Below are positions 35,722-47,610 of a stretch of 64,000 nucleotides of DNA, one piece after another. Where the stretch lies: NCBI GenBank assembly GCA_021399445.1, contig JAJTUQ010000004.1, positions 5,890,001 to 5,954,000 of the forward strand. Direction: 5' to 3'. The notes below the pieces were generated by a model that saw only the letters and a program-made list of their open reading frames with translations, was not told the DNA's origin and did no database searches. Numbering within the stretch: position 1 is the stretch's first letter; the number at the start of each line of letters is the position of its first letter. The stretch comes from Xylogone sp. PMI_703 (taxonomy: Eukaryota > Ascomycota > Leotiomycetes). The translations under genes and the position numbers were made by a program.

Positions 35722-36724
35722 ATGGGAACAACAGCTTGGCAACCATTTGACGTTCTAAATGCATCTCAAGATGGGGGGAAAATACACAAGGATTTCGTCT
35801 TGGTAGTGCTACATCAGCCCATGGAACTGTCCAGTAAAATATATGCTGAGATATGGCGCAATTGTATGTGCAGAGATAAATATTCTTTAAAGTCCCCCTG
35901 AAAGCAGGATCCTCATAGTCAGTTTATAGCAATACTTCATATTGGAGCAGATGGGGGCGCGAATCGAGTTCATGATCTAAATGTTCATCATAAAGCTGAG
36001 AAACAATCCAAGGACTTTCTTGTATGTGATTCCTGAGTATTTTTGTAGTTAAAAAGTCCCTATTTTCTTAACTTAAACCGTACAGAACTTGGATTTGGTC
36101 ATAGGGGATCTTGACTCTCTCAGGCCTGAATCCAAGGCGTACTGGCAAGAACTAGGTACAACTTTCATCAAGGATCCAGATCAAGAAAGCACAGATTTCA
36201 CCAAGGCAGTGAATTACGCTCAGAGTCTTGACTACAAAAGGTATTCTGAACTCGTATCAGCTCACGCCCCACAAGATCAAAGGCGCGCAGTCCTAGATGA
36301 ATCAATCTATGGCACAAAAGCAAAAAATTTCTTGTGCATCGGGGGCCTAGGAGGTCGAATCGACCAGGGTTTCTCAACCATGCACCACCTTTACATGTTC
36401 CAAAAGGATCCAGAGTACCGTACGGGCAGGATGTTCCTATTATCGAGCGAAGGCATTACTTTTGTGCTGAAATCAGGGAAGCACGAGATTAGGGTCTGGG
36501 GCAAGAATGAAATTTGCGGACTCGGGAAGCATATTGGGATCATCCCCTTGAGAGAGCCGTCGGTTATCACGACGAAGGGACTAAAGTGGGATGTCACAGA
36601 CTGGCCGACTGCTTTTGGGGATCGAGTGAGCACGAGTAATCATGTGGATGCTGAATATGTGACGATTGAGACTACGAAGGATGTGTTATTTACGATTGAT
36701 CTAAATACAAAGGTTGTGCCTTGA
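35722..36724 (+). CDS. THI80: Thiamine pyrophosphokinase
   Basis: Exons 35722..35863, 35930..36021, 36086..36724; 290 aa. It makes thiamine diphosphate from thiamine and ATP in the cytosol. Signatures: VLVVLHQPMEL at the start of the catalytic fold; ILHIGADGGANRVHDL (ATP/diphosphate loop) in exon 2; LDLVIGDLDSL with the conserved acids; DQESTDFTKAV; then GGLGGRIDQ and FSTMHHLY; and a C-terminal thiamine-binding beta barrel (KCxI-like GIIPLREPS, TTKGLKWDV, STSNHV). Size is close to yeast Thi80 (about 320 aa). An in-frame TTG lies upstream, but the first ATG is 35722. The acceptor of intron 1 is the second of two nearby AGs (35928-35929); the first would give a stop. Thiamine diphosphate is a cofactor of PDH, whose E2 is also in this window, though unlinked. 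Confidence 0.93.
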
Positions 36725-37100
36725 GCATGGTAGCTGTATGTTCTTGTCAGTGGTGTTATCGGATAGGTCCGATGGTACTGGTTGTGAATTCTGAATTATT
36801 TGTCTCGAGTATGTTTCAGGAATGAAGGAAGCCAACACCCTGTATATAAATAGAGTTGTAGAACCTTAATGTCTATATAGATCTATCATGGAAAATTGGA
36901 TGTAATGATAATATCTGGGCGAGCACCCTGTTATGAGAGTAGCATTGAATCTCGAGAACAGAGATAGTTGACTTTTGTCTCAACCGTGAGCTACTCGCTG
37001 CAAGAGCACTATTGGTATGGTGGGAGAGAATCTTTTATTGGTTATACAGCTCTCTAATTATACCATTCTAATAACTATTTATATCCTCATATATCATTCA
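36725..37100. other. Convergent spacer
   Basis: 3' flanks of THI80 and the monooxygenase gene meet here. AT-rich, no gene or repeat seen. Confidence 0.5.
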
Positions 37101-39092
37101 TTACAACTGCAGCAGTCCCTCCTCAGTCGCTTTAATCTGCAAAGCAAGGAGTCTCGAAAAGAACCTGCAGAGCGCCAAATTTCCTCCCATGAACCAAAAC
37201 CCTGGATGTCCACTCTGCCTCCATATACTCCGCAACTCACCCTCCTCATCGAATCCCCAGACATCCTTTACCTTATCCGCGACCTTATCGCCAAAGATTT
37301 TCCGGCACTGAGTTGTTATATTAAGATATCCCGTCGCGAAGATAATCTCATCTGCCTCAAGCTCCTCTCCATCCACGAATTTCACGCCGTGCTCCGTGAT
37401 CTCATCTATCGAACAACCCTTTATTTTGATTTTCCCATCTGCAATCAGTTGCGAACAACCAACGTCGATGTAATATCCTCCGCCTCTTTGCAGGTATTTT
37501 AGCCAGATCCCACTATCATTCGGTCCTCTGTCAAGCTTGAATCCTGCCTTCGCTAGACCATCTAATATCTTTGCATCCTCTTTAGCCTGCTTCTTTGTGG
37601 TTATTATGTTTGCCGTTTTCCTAACCGCATTTGGGAAGCTTTGGAACTCAATATCCGCGTCTTCGGTTGGGGGGCCATCTTCAGAGTATGTGTCCATGTG
37701 GCGGACGTTGGTATCAGTGTGGATGACAAACGTGGTAGATCGCTGGACCATGGTTACTTGATAACCATTTTCATAGAGGTCCTGCGCGATATCATGGCCA
37801 GAATTACAACATCCAATGATAATTGCTTTCTTATTCTGACCATGTGCCGGCACCGCTCCGGGAAATCGAGACGAGTGAACGAGTCTGGTTCCTTTGAAGT
37901 TGGAAACGCCCTTGATATCTGGGAAGTTTGGTTCCCCGCTGGCTCCTGTTGCTTGAATTACGTGCTGTGAAAGAATTAGCTCTTATAATAGGGGCTAGGA
38001 TCTTCCAGGATGGGGGCATACCTTTGGGTGCAGAGTATACTTTACCACGCCCGTGGGAGTCGTACGTTCCAAACCGATCTCCCAAGATTTTGTAGCATCA
38101 TCCCATTCTGATTTAACAATAGTAGTGCGAGTCCATACGTTTAATTCCATGAGGCTGACATACGACTCAAACCAGTCCCCTAGCTTGTCTTTGGGAGTAA
38201 ACACCGGCCAGTTCTCTGGGAAAGGCAGATAGGGAAGATGATCAAACCATACTGGATCATGGAGGACGAGATGATGGTATCGTTTTCGCCAATTATCACC
38301 AATGCGCTCCTCACGATCGACAATTAAGGACGGTACGCCGAGCATTCTAAGGCGAGCTGCGATGCTGAGGCCGGACTGACCAGCACCTAGGTGGTATTAG
38401 TATATCGAGGACAAGTATTCAACACTACATGACCTACCGAGAATAAGAACGGTTGGGTCACCATTTCGGAGCTCCTTTTCGTCCTCTCGTCTTTGCAGCC
38501 AGTTTTTGGGCGATGCGTGCTCTCCATGCTCTACACCAAGAGGGCGCCTCCTCCTGGTAGGCTCTTCATAGCCCTTGAGCTCCTGCAGACATGTGAAAAG
38601 GACGTATGCCTTCCAAGTCCCATCGGCTTCGACTAGCTTTAAGTGGCCAGAACCACGTCCGATATCTGTCTCGACATTCAGAAATGATTGGATGATATGG
38701 ATAATGTGCTCTCCTTCGAGAGTACCAGGCTTGGGAGCTCTGTATGGGGAGCTAGCGTCAATTGCTAAGCTCTTGATGCTTGCACCCGTCTTTGATTTCT
38801 CCAGTTCAGACTTGATTCGCTGCGGTCCTTTGAATGTGTGAAAATCCCAGGACGTACACAGCAAGTCTCGCCAGTACGATTCGTCCAGGAACAAGTTTGG
38901 AATTGCAGAGAAGTCTTTCTTCGCTATGCAGCCGTTGAACTTCTCAAGCCATTGGGAGACGACCTCTGCAGGAATTGCTGTGGATGGAGTGGGCGCAGTT
39001 GGAAAGGTTGCAGGGGGAACGGAGAAGGAACCTGGTTCAACATACTCGGAGGATGGTACGTCGACTGGGACAGGCACGATGACACTGCCCAT
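37101..39092 (-). CDS. FAD-dependent flavin monooxygenase (FMO / YUCCA-like)
   Basis: Exons 39092..38438, 38386..38022, 37964..37101; 627 aa. It is an NADPH- and oxygen-using monooxygenase of the class B flavoprotein type. The first ~210 residues form an extra domain that looks like an NTF2/SnoaL-type fold (a helix with VVSQWLEKFNGCIAKKDFSAIPNLFLDESYWRDLL, then strands ending WKAYVLFTCLQELKGYEE). Then come FAD-binding GAGQSG (about 219-224); the FMO identifying motif FKGTRLVHSSRFP (about 363); NADPH-binding GCCNSG (391-396); and FATGY near the end. This N-terminal domain plus FMO layout is common in ascomycete paralogues of uncharacterised function. The in-frame TTG farther upstream is rejected as start. 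Substrate unknown; indole-pyruvate or xenobiotic oxidation are possibilities only. Confidence 0.88.
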
Positions 39093-41016
39093 GATGCTAG
39101 CCCAGGGATGCTGCGAAGTAGAGGTATTTTGAACTATCAAGGAATATCCGCAGACAGATAGAGGAGGTATTTGAAAGACAGGAAATAAGGACGGCGCCTG
39201 TTTACTACTTTTCCAGTCGACACAGCAGAGAAGGAAGCATAGTTTTTATATCTACGTAGTAGAGAAAAGACAGCTAATGACCCCATTATTGCTGGCTTCC
39301 ACTGACCAGCAATTGGTGGGGCTGGGGGTGAGAGGGGCACCACACCTGTGACCGCGGGCCGTCTGGTGCTCCGGGGGAGAGTGCTCGGCATACCTTCCCT
39401 CTGAGCTGCTGATTCATCTCCGCTGTTTCGGGGCATCTCCTCGCGCTCTCTCAGAGTGTTACCACAGTAGTGCAGTTGATACGAAATCTATCATTGCATG
39501 CAAGTTATCCGAGGACAGAGAGCAGCGTGTGGCATATATTCCATACCATCGTGTTGTAAGCCTTCGAAAATCGTGACACAACGCCCGTTCTGAGGTTCTG
39601 AGTGAAGTTAAGCGGGGAGATTCTTGCATCCCAGCCCAGGAGGCCAGATTCGTGCCGCATAGCAAAGGAAGCATTCCCGAAATATGCCTTTTTAGATATC
39701 AATTTATTTATTGTATTTCACTTTTATATCTCTTGATAATAATAGCCCAATCTTCATCTGCACGAGATCTGCCTCGCATATCTGCCCAGTCTGCCTTCCA
39801 GCTGCTCCCCTGCCCGGCAAAAGAATGGAGGGGGCCTGGATCGTCGGAGCTCTGACCACACGGCGGGTGCGGGGTGCTACGGTTCTCTCGCTACCGTACC
39901 GGCACTGGACCTTATCCCAGACCCCTGTTTTGGCTGGGGAAAGCGAGGTGGCGAGCGCGTCTAGTGTACTGTGGTAGCTGCTGGCCGCCGTAGTACGGTA
40001 ACTGATCAACTACCGTACCAACCCGCAACCTCAGAACCTTCGCAAGCTGCAAATAATGTTTGCTTGGTTTGCGACCGTTTGATCAACTTACCTACAGAGT
40101 TACACGCCGTTCTACACGGGGTAACTACGATTGTTTTACCGGAAATGCTAAGCCACTATAATACACTTAATTATTACAGTACACCTAACCTTACAACGCA
40201 CTTAACGTCTAAGGAATTCAATTATACCCAAAATGGATATGGCGCACTTTACTTAATTACTATGTAGTCAGGATATAGTGGCTTGGTATATCCGGTAAAA
40301 CAATCGTACCCACTACAAGGCATCACCACAACCACCCGCAATCCACCGTTGAAGAGTCATTCCATTGCTGAGTCTGAGACCGCGATGACACCAAAACACA
40401 CATTGAAGGATCTGTGTCCATTCAGCTACCGCCGCTCATTCTGCCGTTGATGCCTTTCAAGGCAGATACCTTGCCGTGTTGAGCAGTGAGACACGGGCTC
40501 AGAGCCACTCCCAAGCTTACGCCTCAATTCACGTGCCAGGCAATCCGCAGTGAGAGGTTGGTGACGCCCCGAGATGCAGGATTACTGCCGGCATTGGAGG
40601 GGCTGAGCAGTGTCTTTGGCCATTATTGCAGCACGCCAGCGCAAAGTAGAGTAGAGTTGCTATTAAGATTGAGGTCTGATGCTGCAGGATGGCGTGTGCT
40701 AGCCAGGAACAGAGTCAACCAAGCCACCTCCACGAGCCACTCAGGCAAGGTGCTCACCCTATGAGGCTGCAGCTCCTTGACATGAAGAGGCTGCCTGGAG
40801 GGGTTGATGACAGCTCTACTTAAAGAGCACCCTCTCCCCCTCCTTTCCCTCCATCCTCCATCATATTCCTCTTCTCCTTCTCCCAATCTCTTTGTACTGT
40901 GCTTGAGAGCGTATTCCCTCAATTGATTGTCTGCTGAGGTGACACCAATTGGACGTAACCTGCATATTTGTTGAGCTCGCGGCTATTCCCAGCTGACCAC
41001 GACCCTGCTTGGAATC
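39093..41016. other. Intergenic region holding a MITE
   Basis: A divergent gap of about 1.9 kb between the monooxygenase and the MuiA-like gene. Besides the MITE (listed separately) it holds GTAC words (CTACCGTACCGG, AACTACCGTACC). The last 150 bases before the MuiA gene are CT-rich (CACCCTCTCCCCCTCCTTTC), a typical fungal core promoter. No other gene is supported. Confidence 0.55.
40128..40306. mobile_element. MITE with 33-bp terminal inverted repeats and TA target duplication
   Basis: The ends are 33-bp inverted repeats beginning CGATTGTTTTACCGGA (left 40128-40160, right 40274-40306) with three mismatches, and the element is flanked on both sides by TA (40126-40127, 40307-40308). At 179 bp there is no room for a transposase and no frame inside. 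The TA duplication and TIRs are what Tc1/mariner-type (pogo, Fot1) elements leave, so this is probably a non-autonomous derivative. Its parent is not visible in the window. Confidence 0.85.
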
Positions 41017-43520
41017 ATGACTGATCAGACCATCCACAAGCAGGAGTTTCGCATTCGCGACCTGAGCACCCGTAGTGTCCTCCTCTTTCCCGCCCGGGCG
41101 CAGATCGTTCGTGACATTAAAGATGTAACACTCGAGGTAAGTACGTAGTTTATTTTTACTAATGCTTCCATGGTACGCATGTTAACCTACTTCGGTAGCC
41201 TGGCTTAAATCAAATCGTCATTGACGGGCTGACTCCAACTGTGGATGAGCACTCTATCAAGGTTGACGGGATTGGCGCAGCTACCATCACCGACCTCGCC
41301 ATCGATCTTCACCCCAATCGAGAGATTTACGAGGACATCTACCCATCCGATTCTGAAGAGGACGAAGACTCCGACTCCAATCCTGACGAAGATTCGGAAG
41401 CCGAGGATGCTGCTGTCAAGTCGGTTGCCGATCAAATCGAGGATCTCAACGTCCAGCTTCAAGACGAGCAGGAAAAGATCAACTCAGCCGCAAGCCGTCT
41501 CAAGATTTGCGAGAATTATGGAGCAAGCATAACTGAGCATCCGCCTGCTAGCAACGAGTTTGAGCAAACAGTGAAGGCATATAACGTCGAGCGTGAAAAG
41601 ATATACCTTGATCACAAAACTAGCCTTGCAAGCACGGAGAAAATCAGAGAACAGATCCGCAAACTCGAAAAAGAGAAATCTCGGCTAGGCAAGGCTGCAG
41701 TCAAGGCTAAAGAAAAGGCGAGGAAGGAAAGGGAGAAGCTTCGTCAGAAGAAGCTCCGCAGGAAAGAAGAGGCCCGCAAGGAGAAGAAGCGCATTGAGGC
41801 TGAGAGATACTCTTTCTGGCCCAAGAAGGTTTACCGGGTGACGATTAGTCTGGAACCATCCACATGGACCCCTGCCTCGTCCCGCCGTAGCTCCATGGAT
41901 AGTGAGTCAATAGTCAAGCTTGCTAGTCCCTCTAAAGAATCGCCCGAGTCGCATCTCAGCTCTGGAACCGTCAATATCTCCCTCACTTATATCACCTACT
42001 CTGCATCTTGGTCCCCTCGGTACGACCTCAGTCTAAACACGGTCTCCGGCAACGGAGTTCTCGAATACGGGGCTGAACTTCGAAACACAACGTCCGAGAC
42101 CTGGAAGGATGCCAAAGTCATTCTCTCTACATCGCAAGCATCCTTCCAGGGCTTGGCGGACTCTATTCCGGTTCTGCAGCCATGGCATGTTCGACTGGTG
42201 AAATCGGGCCGCAACCCAGAGACGGCTCTATTTAGTAGTCATGAGTTGAACGAGAAGAAAAACGACTGGTCGCATTCAAGAAAAAAGCAGGCTCCTCGAG
42301 CAGAACTGTTTGGGCGCGTCAGTCACAGCACTGGTCTCTTTGGAGCACCAAACCAACAGTTCCAACAACAGCAGATGCTCCAGCAGCAGGCACAGCAGGC
42401 GCAGCAGCAACAAATGCAACAGATGCAACAGCAACAAGTTCAGTATCAACATCAAGAACAACCGCGCCCTCTTTTCGGCCGTGCTGCCCCAGCCTCAGGC
42501 GGGCTCTTTGGTAGTTCTAATTCGATGGCTCAGCCAGGAGCGTTTGGAGGGTTTGGTGGGAGCTCCTTGTTTGGTGCTACACGTGCTATGCCTCCCCCGC
42601 CCCCCGCTCCAGTACCTGCCCTGGATCCTACGATCGAGTCTGAGGAAGCACTTGCTGATGAGTTGGAAATGGACTCCGCAACTCTCGCTCACCAGGAGCC
42701 CGCCTTAACCTTTGAGGAAGGCGCCTGGGAAGAGAGCGGTATGACAACCACTTATGATGTTCCAGCTCTGAAGACACTTGGACCAAGCAATTCTACCATC
42801 AAGCACAAGATTGCCAAGATCAACTTCACCAACATCGTCTTCTCCCACATTGTCATCGCAAAACTACGCCCAGTCGCTTTCCTTAAAGCTCAACTTCGCA
42901 ACCTCTCTAAAATAACCCTTCTCAAAGGACCACTGGGTCTCACGCTAGACGACTCATTTTTAGGCCAAGCAACACTGCCACGCTGCTCAGCTGGGGACAG
43001 CTTTTCTCTTTCTCTCGGCGTTGATCCAGCAGTCAACGTTAGCTACCCTAAGCCTACCGCTCGAAGAAGCCAGAGTGGAATTTTCTCGAAGGAGGATACC
43101 AATGTTTTTACGCGATGCGTTACGGTGACTAATACCAAGCCCAACACGCCAATAAGCCTGAATATTGTTGATCAAGTCCCCATATCGGAAGATGAACGCC
43201 TCAAGATCGATATTCTCGAACCTCGCGGCTTGAGGCTTGGAGGTGATAGTGTTAAGACTGGCTCCGGCGTCTCGAAACAAGGACAAAGTACTTCATCTGC
43301 ATCTAAGAATAAGAATCCACCTCAAAACGCAAGATCCAGCGTGTATGATACGGTGAAGGATGCTGTGTCCAGGGATACGAAATGGGGGGTTGCAGAGGCG
43401 GCCGCAAAGAAGAATGGCGAGATTGTCTGGAAGGTGCAGCTTAATCCTGGCTATGAGGTAAAATTGGATTTGCAATATGAGGCTACTTTCCCTGGCGGAG
43501 AGACGATTGTCGGTGTATAA
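41017..43520 (+). CDS. MuiA-like protein (DUF4140/DUF4139) with Gln-rich and GLFG-rich insert
   Basis: Exons 41017..41136 and 41199..43520; 813 aa. The N-terminal domain (LLFPARAQIVRDIKDVTLE, PGLNQIVIDGLTP) is DUF4140-like. Then an acidic stretch (SDSEEDEDSDSNPDED), a long Lys/Arg/Glu coiled coil, and the DUF4139 beta domain (VNISLTYITYSASWSPRYDLSL.., NTTSETWKDAKVILSTSQ) ending near LDLQYEATFPGGE. The domain pair is that of bacterial 'mucoidy inhibitor A' and eukaryotic F37C4.5-like proteins, whose role is unknown. In the middle (42,300-42,600) lies an insert with runs of Gln (codons CAG/CAA) and several LFG/GLFG motifs, like an FG nucleoporin segment. The two flanking domain halves are intact. 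Function cannot be assigned. Confidence 0.88.
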
Positions 43521-44528
43521 TTTGTGTTGTGTTATATATGGAATGGACACTGAAATGGCTTTTGTATTGGCTGGCATAGGAATGAGAATGACATTGTTGC
43601 GAACAGGCGGTAGTTCTCGATTAGTATAATGATATCATGAATTTGTAGCTTCAATAAAGAAAGTATACCATATTTCGTGCATCTCTATTCCTGTGACATT
43701 CTAAGTGATTCCGAGAAATATTTCTCTCATGCTGATGACTCCCCAGAAGTATCCTACTTTTCCTGACCAGCATAACTGCTCCATAGGAATTGGGAAAGAA
43801 GTGAGCCTTCGATGAATTTCACTCAGCCAATAAGAGCTTGATTATGTCATGCCGTTAAAGAGGGCGCGTGCCGGCGCGAAACTCGGCCCCCCGAAACGCG
43901 TGCCCCAGAAGAGCGAAAAAGACCAAATGTTCTCTCGCTGGGGGCCAACTAACGGGCGCTCCCTCTCCCGTGACCACGCGCAGCCACGCTACGTCGGGCC
44001 CTCGCGAGAAAGTGCGCACCCCACCTGGCACGTCCATCCATCGCTGAATTTCGACCTTGGCTGCCCGCGACGGAACCACCAACCGTGATTGATACCCAAA
44101 GAAGGCCCTGTGTTGGAGAGCTCTCGTGAATTTGCAGTGGAGACAGAAACAGAACACCTTTTCCTTTTCTTCTCGTGAACAGGAACGTGGTGCTCGCTTT
44201 TGCTTTTGCCCACGGTAACGGGGGAACCAGGAAGAAGTCGACACGATCGGGACCGCGTGGCAGGCAAGGGCCCAGTGCTGCCGCAGAACGCACGCAAACC
44301 AGTGCAAAAGCCGAATTCTTGGGCTGGGCAGCGCGACTTGACTGGGTGGGTTGACACAAGGCCAACCCGCCACGGCCAGCGGGTGGTGGTTGGATTGGGG
44401 TCCCTCTCTCTCTCTCTCTCTGATATCTCGAACATTTTTGTTTTATTTTTATTTTTCCTGTATTCTGCCCTTTCTCCTCTGGTTATCTGGTCTGGTGCTC
44501 CCGTGGTTACCGGATTCTGTCACCGGCC
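43521..44528 (+). promoter_or_regulatory. Upstream region of the Whi5/Nrm1-like gene
   Basis: The right part is a long leader with a CT microsatellite (about 44403-44421) near the ATG. About 630-655 bp upstream are an E2F/SBF-like GCGCGAAA (43874-43881) and an MluI cell-cycle box ACGCGT (43896-43901). In yeast, SBF/MBF bind such boxes in G1/S genes, including NRM1. These motifs are short, and ACGCGT also occurs elsewhere in this window, so regulation is a hypothesis. Confidence 0.45.
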
Positions 44529-46203
44529 ATGGATCCCCACGAGCTGGCTACTGCTGCCCTAGATGTCGTTGTCGCGCCATCGGAGGGGACTGCCGCTGGG
44601 CGCGACGCAGCAGAGCCGGGTACTGTCGCATTGGAACGGTCGAGAGGGGATGACGCGACGGCTGGTGGCATGCTGCCAGAGCTGTTGAGCAGTGAGGCGG
44701 GAGGGAAAGAGCAGCTTGCACACGGTGGTGATGAGGCCGTGCAGTCACTCGTGGAGGGGGAAAGCACTGGTAACAAGGCCATTGTAGCAGAGGAGCCACC
44801 AACCGCGGTGACAGAGGTCCTCGCAACCTCGCTGCAGTCAACATCCAGTCTCAACTCGCAGTCCACCGATCTCCAGGATGGAACATCTACGTCTCCCACT
44901 TCAGAAGGCTTCTCCTCGCAAAGTACGAACCCCGACGGACCACTCTCTCAGTTGTCCCAGCTTGCAGCTGCCCAGGCACCATTGTCAACCGGTCCTGGAG
45001 GTAGATCTCTTTCTGTGGTGACAACATCGACAGCAGGCCACAAGAGGACCGCCGATGGTCAGGTCAAGACTCCAATTAGCCCCAGAGAGGTGCCCTTTCG
45101 CAGACACTCCCGGACTATCAGCAATGCATCTTCCATTGGGAGCAACAGGCTTGGAGAGGTACGTTCTACAATGCATCACATCTATACGAGGGATTATACT
45201 TACCAGATTCTAGTTATCTTCCGAGCTAAGGACTCGTCTTTCCTACGCCATGGTCAAAGTCAACAATGGATGGACATCAAACTCAATTGACGAAGTAGAG
45301 ACGCTCGCCTCTCAAGCTGGCTCTCCAACATCCTCCACATCCACTTTACACGGTCGAAGAAACCTCACCACGTCCCCACGAGCGAATATAGCCTCTTACC
45401 AGTCTCGACCTAGTAACAATGCATTACATCAGGATTTCGACCTCTACTCAAGGTCTGCACCATCGTCACGTACCTATGAATCATTCTGGCGCGACCACTC
45501 TTCAAGTAACGCCTCATACTTTCGCCAATCCTCCCAGGGCGTATCCATCAGCTCTCCTCGACCAAAGGTCTCTCTTGGCCCACCGGCAGACATACATCCT
45601 AACAATCGCCCGCGACGAACAGATGCAGCAGGTTTCTCTAAGCCTCCTAATCTCCCAGGGCAAAGTACGTCTGATATGAGCCAGTACAGCCAAAAGTCCT
45701 TCAACAGTCCCACCCCAACCCCTCACACACCTATTCGCAGGGGGAGCACTAGCAATAACAGCAGATTCCAAGACAGACCAGCAGGGATTCGCACGCCCAC
45801 TCAGAAAACCATCCAGGAACAGGATGCTATCGAAACATTGTTGTTCATGAGCAGTCCTGGCAACTCGGGAAACATGAATCACGCATTCCCACCTCCGAGT
45901 CGAAGCCAGGCATCACCGCAGCGAAGTCCTCTTAGAACCGAATTTAGCCCTCATATCAAAAGCGTGTCCCTCGACATGCGGCCTCGACAAGCAGTCAATA
46001 CGAGGCCGGAAGCCAACTCGGCCAATGGAGCCGGTGGAGGAGCTTACAATGCGGCCAGAGCGAAGATGAATAGTATGAGCAAAGATGATAGGGCTCGTGA
46101 GCAAGCAATAGATCAATTGCTGGACGAGATGGGGGACTCCAGCAGTGACGAAGACCTAGCCGTGGATTATTCAAGATCGAGAATTCCGGCTGGAAAGGTA
46201 TAG
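44529..46203 (+). CDS. Whi5/Nrm1-family G1/S transcriptional repressor
   Basis: Exons 44529..45158 and 45214..46203; 539 aa, mostly disordered (Ser, Thr, Pro, Gln). The family motif LRTRLSYAMVKVNNGW sits at about residues 215-230, at the start of exon 2. It is the GTB core through which Whi5, Srl3 and Nrm1 bind SBF/MBF. A second conserved block, EQDAIETLLFMSSPGNSG, falls near 412-430, followed by a Lys/Arg-rich stretch and the acidic end LLDEMGDSSSDEDLAVDYS. Many SP/TP sites (TPISPRE, SPRPK, TPTPHTP) suggest CDK control, as known for Whi5. Filamentous fungi usually have one such protein, so I do not choose between Whi5 and Nrm1. The start ATG has good context (ggccATGG). Confidence 0.85.
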
Positions 46204-47610
46204 CACATCAAACCCATATCTCGAAAGTCGCGTTTTGACTTCTGCACTCTCCCTGCGTCTTTTATTGACCTCTCAGAGCTTACATCTTGATGAAGATTAT
46301 GTCTGACTGTAAAGGCTTGATGGGACATGAGGGATGTTTTCGATCAGTCTTGATCGGCTATGATGCCCCGGAATAAGCCTATCTTTTTCCTCCTATAATA
46401 AGCACGATACCCACCCTTCTGGTCACTTTTGACTTAGTTTTCATCTGTACTGCATAATATGGGGTCTGCTGTTCTTTTCCCTCTTTGCTTCTTTGATATA
46501 TAGGGTATCCCGTGTCTAGCGGATGTGCGTATGCAGGATTCCTCCTTTCAAAAAAAGTCGACGGCATAGCGGGTTTCCTTCTCTCGGATGAAAGAATCAG
46601 CGGGAAATCCTGGGTTGGCATTTTGCTATTTTTGGTTCCTGTCATTTGTCCTGATTGGCTTTGGTTTGATTGCATACTGGCGTTACTATTCCCATCTCGA
46701 CAATTAACTTGGTCGGGGAATCTTGTTTTTGTACTTTTGGAATGGAATGATGAATGACTGGATGGAAGTTAGGCGGGGATATCCATTGGTTATGCGTATT
46801 AAAAATACATAATTCTGGGTATGAATGATGATCGAATGGATACTTTTAGATTAACATCTTGAGTCGCGTGGAATGAAGTGACTTGACCTCATTCCTGTTA
46901 TGCCAGTGTATAGCTGAATAAAGGACTCAAGGACTATCATCCCATGACCATTGCATAAATCAAAATAGAGGCTCTGTCTCATGAAAATGCGTGATGCCCT
47001 TGGTAGGTCAGAAACCGCGGACTCGACACAGTTGACTAGCTGTACACACAACTTGTAGCACCAGGCGAGACCACCCCATGTTTCGGGTTCGAACGATCAA
47101 AAGCAGAAGACAAAAGATCGGACTAGTTTGTATAGAACCCTAGCAGATGTAGTACGGTAGAGAACTAGACAGATTGAGATGTGAAATTGAGCATAGTGAC
47201 TTACTGAAACAACATGATAGTAATCCAAAGATTACTAGCGTTATGGAGAAAAGAGTAATAAATTATACTAGGGAAGTATACCCGAGACATCAGGCTTACC
47301 GGATACATGGTATTCTTGGAATGCTTCTATCCTGTTCCGAAGTACGGAGAAAAGGGGAGCAGGTGATGGAAGAGACTGGGAATCAAGCTTCTTTAGTCGT
47401 CCGAAACGTCCCCAGGCCTGGTATTCATTTATGAAAAACCCCAATACATATCGTTCGTGAAGTTCGTTTTACCTTCCTCCGTAGGCGAAGGGGCAAAGAG
47501 AGAAGTGGTACTCACCAATTCTTGCTTACCAGCAGCTGTACGAACTATAAGATTGCAAGTATAAGCAGGCCTGGACAGCAGAGAGTTGAAAACAGAGGTC
47601 AAAGCCGGAG
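46204..47610. other. Intergenic, no gene supported
   Basis: 3' flank of the Whi5-like gene, then mixed sequence with only short frames. A tRNA-like GGTTCGAA at about 47087 has no matching arms. Nothing else noted. Confidence 0.5.

Noticed and set aside
42300..42610. Calling the gene at 41-43.5 kb a GLFG nucleoporin
   Set aside because: The GLFG part is only an insert; both sides are DUF4140/DUF4139 domains and a coiled coil typical of MuiA-like proteins.
47080..47100. tRNA-like B box (GGTTCGAA)
   Set aside because: No A box, acceptor stem or T stem can be paired around it.
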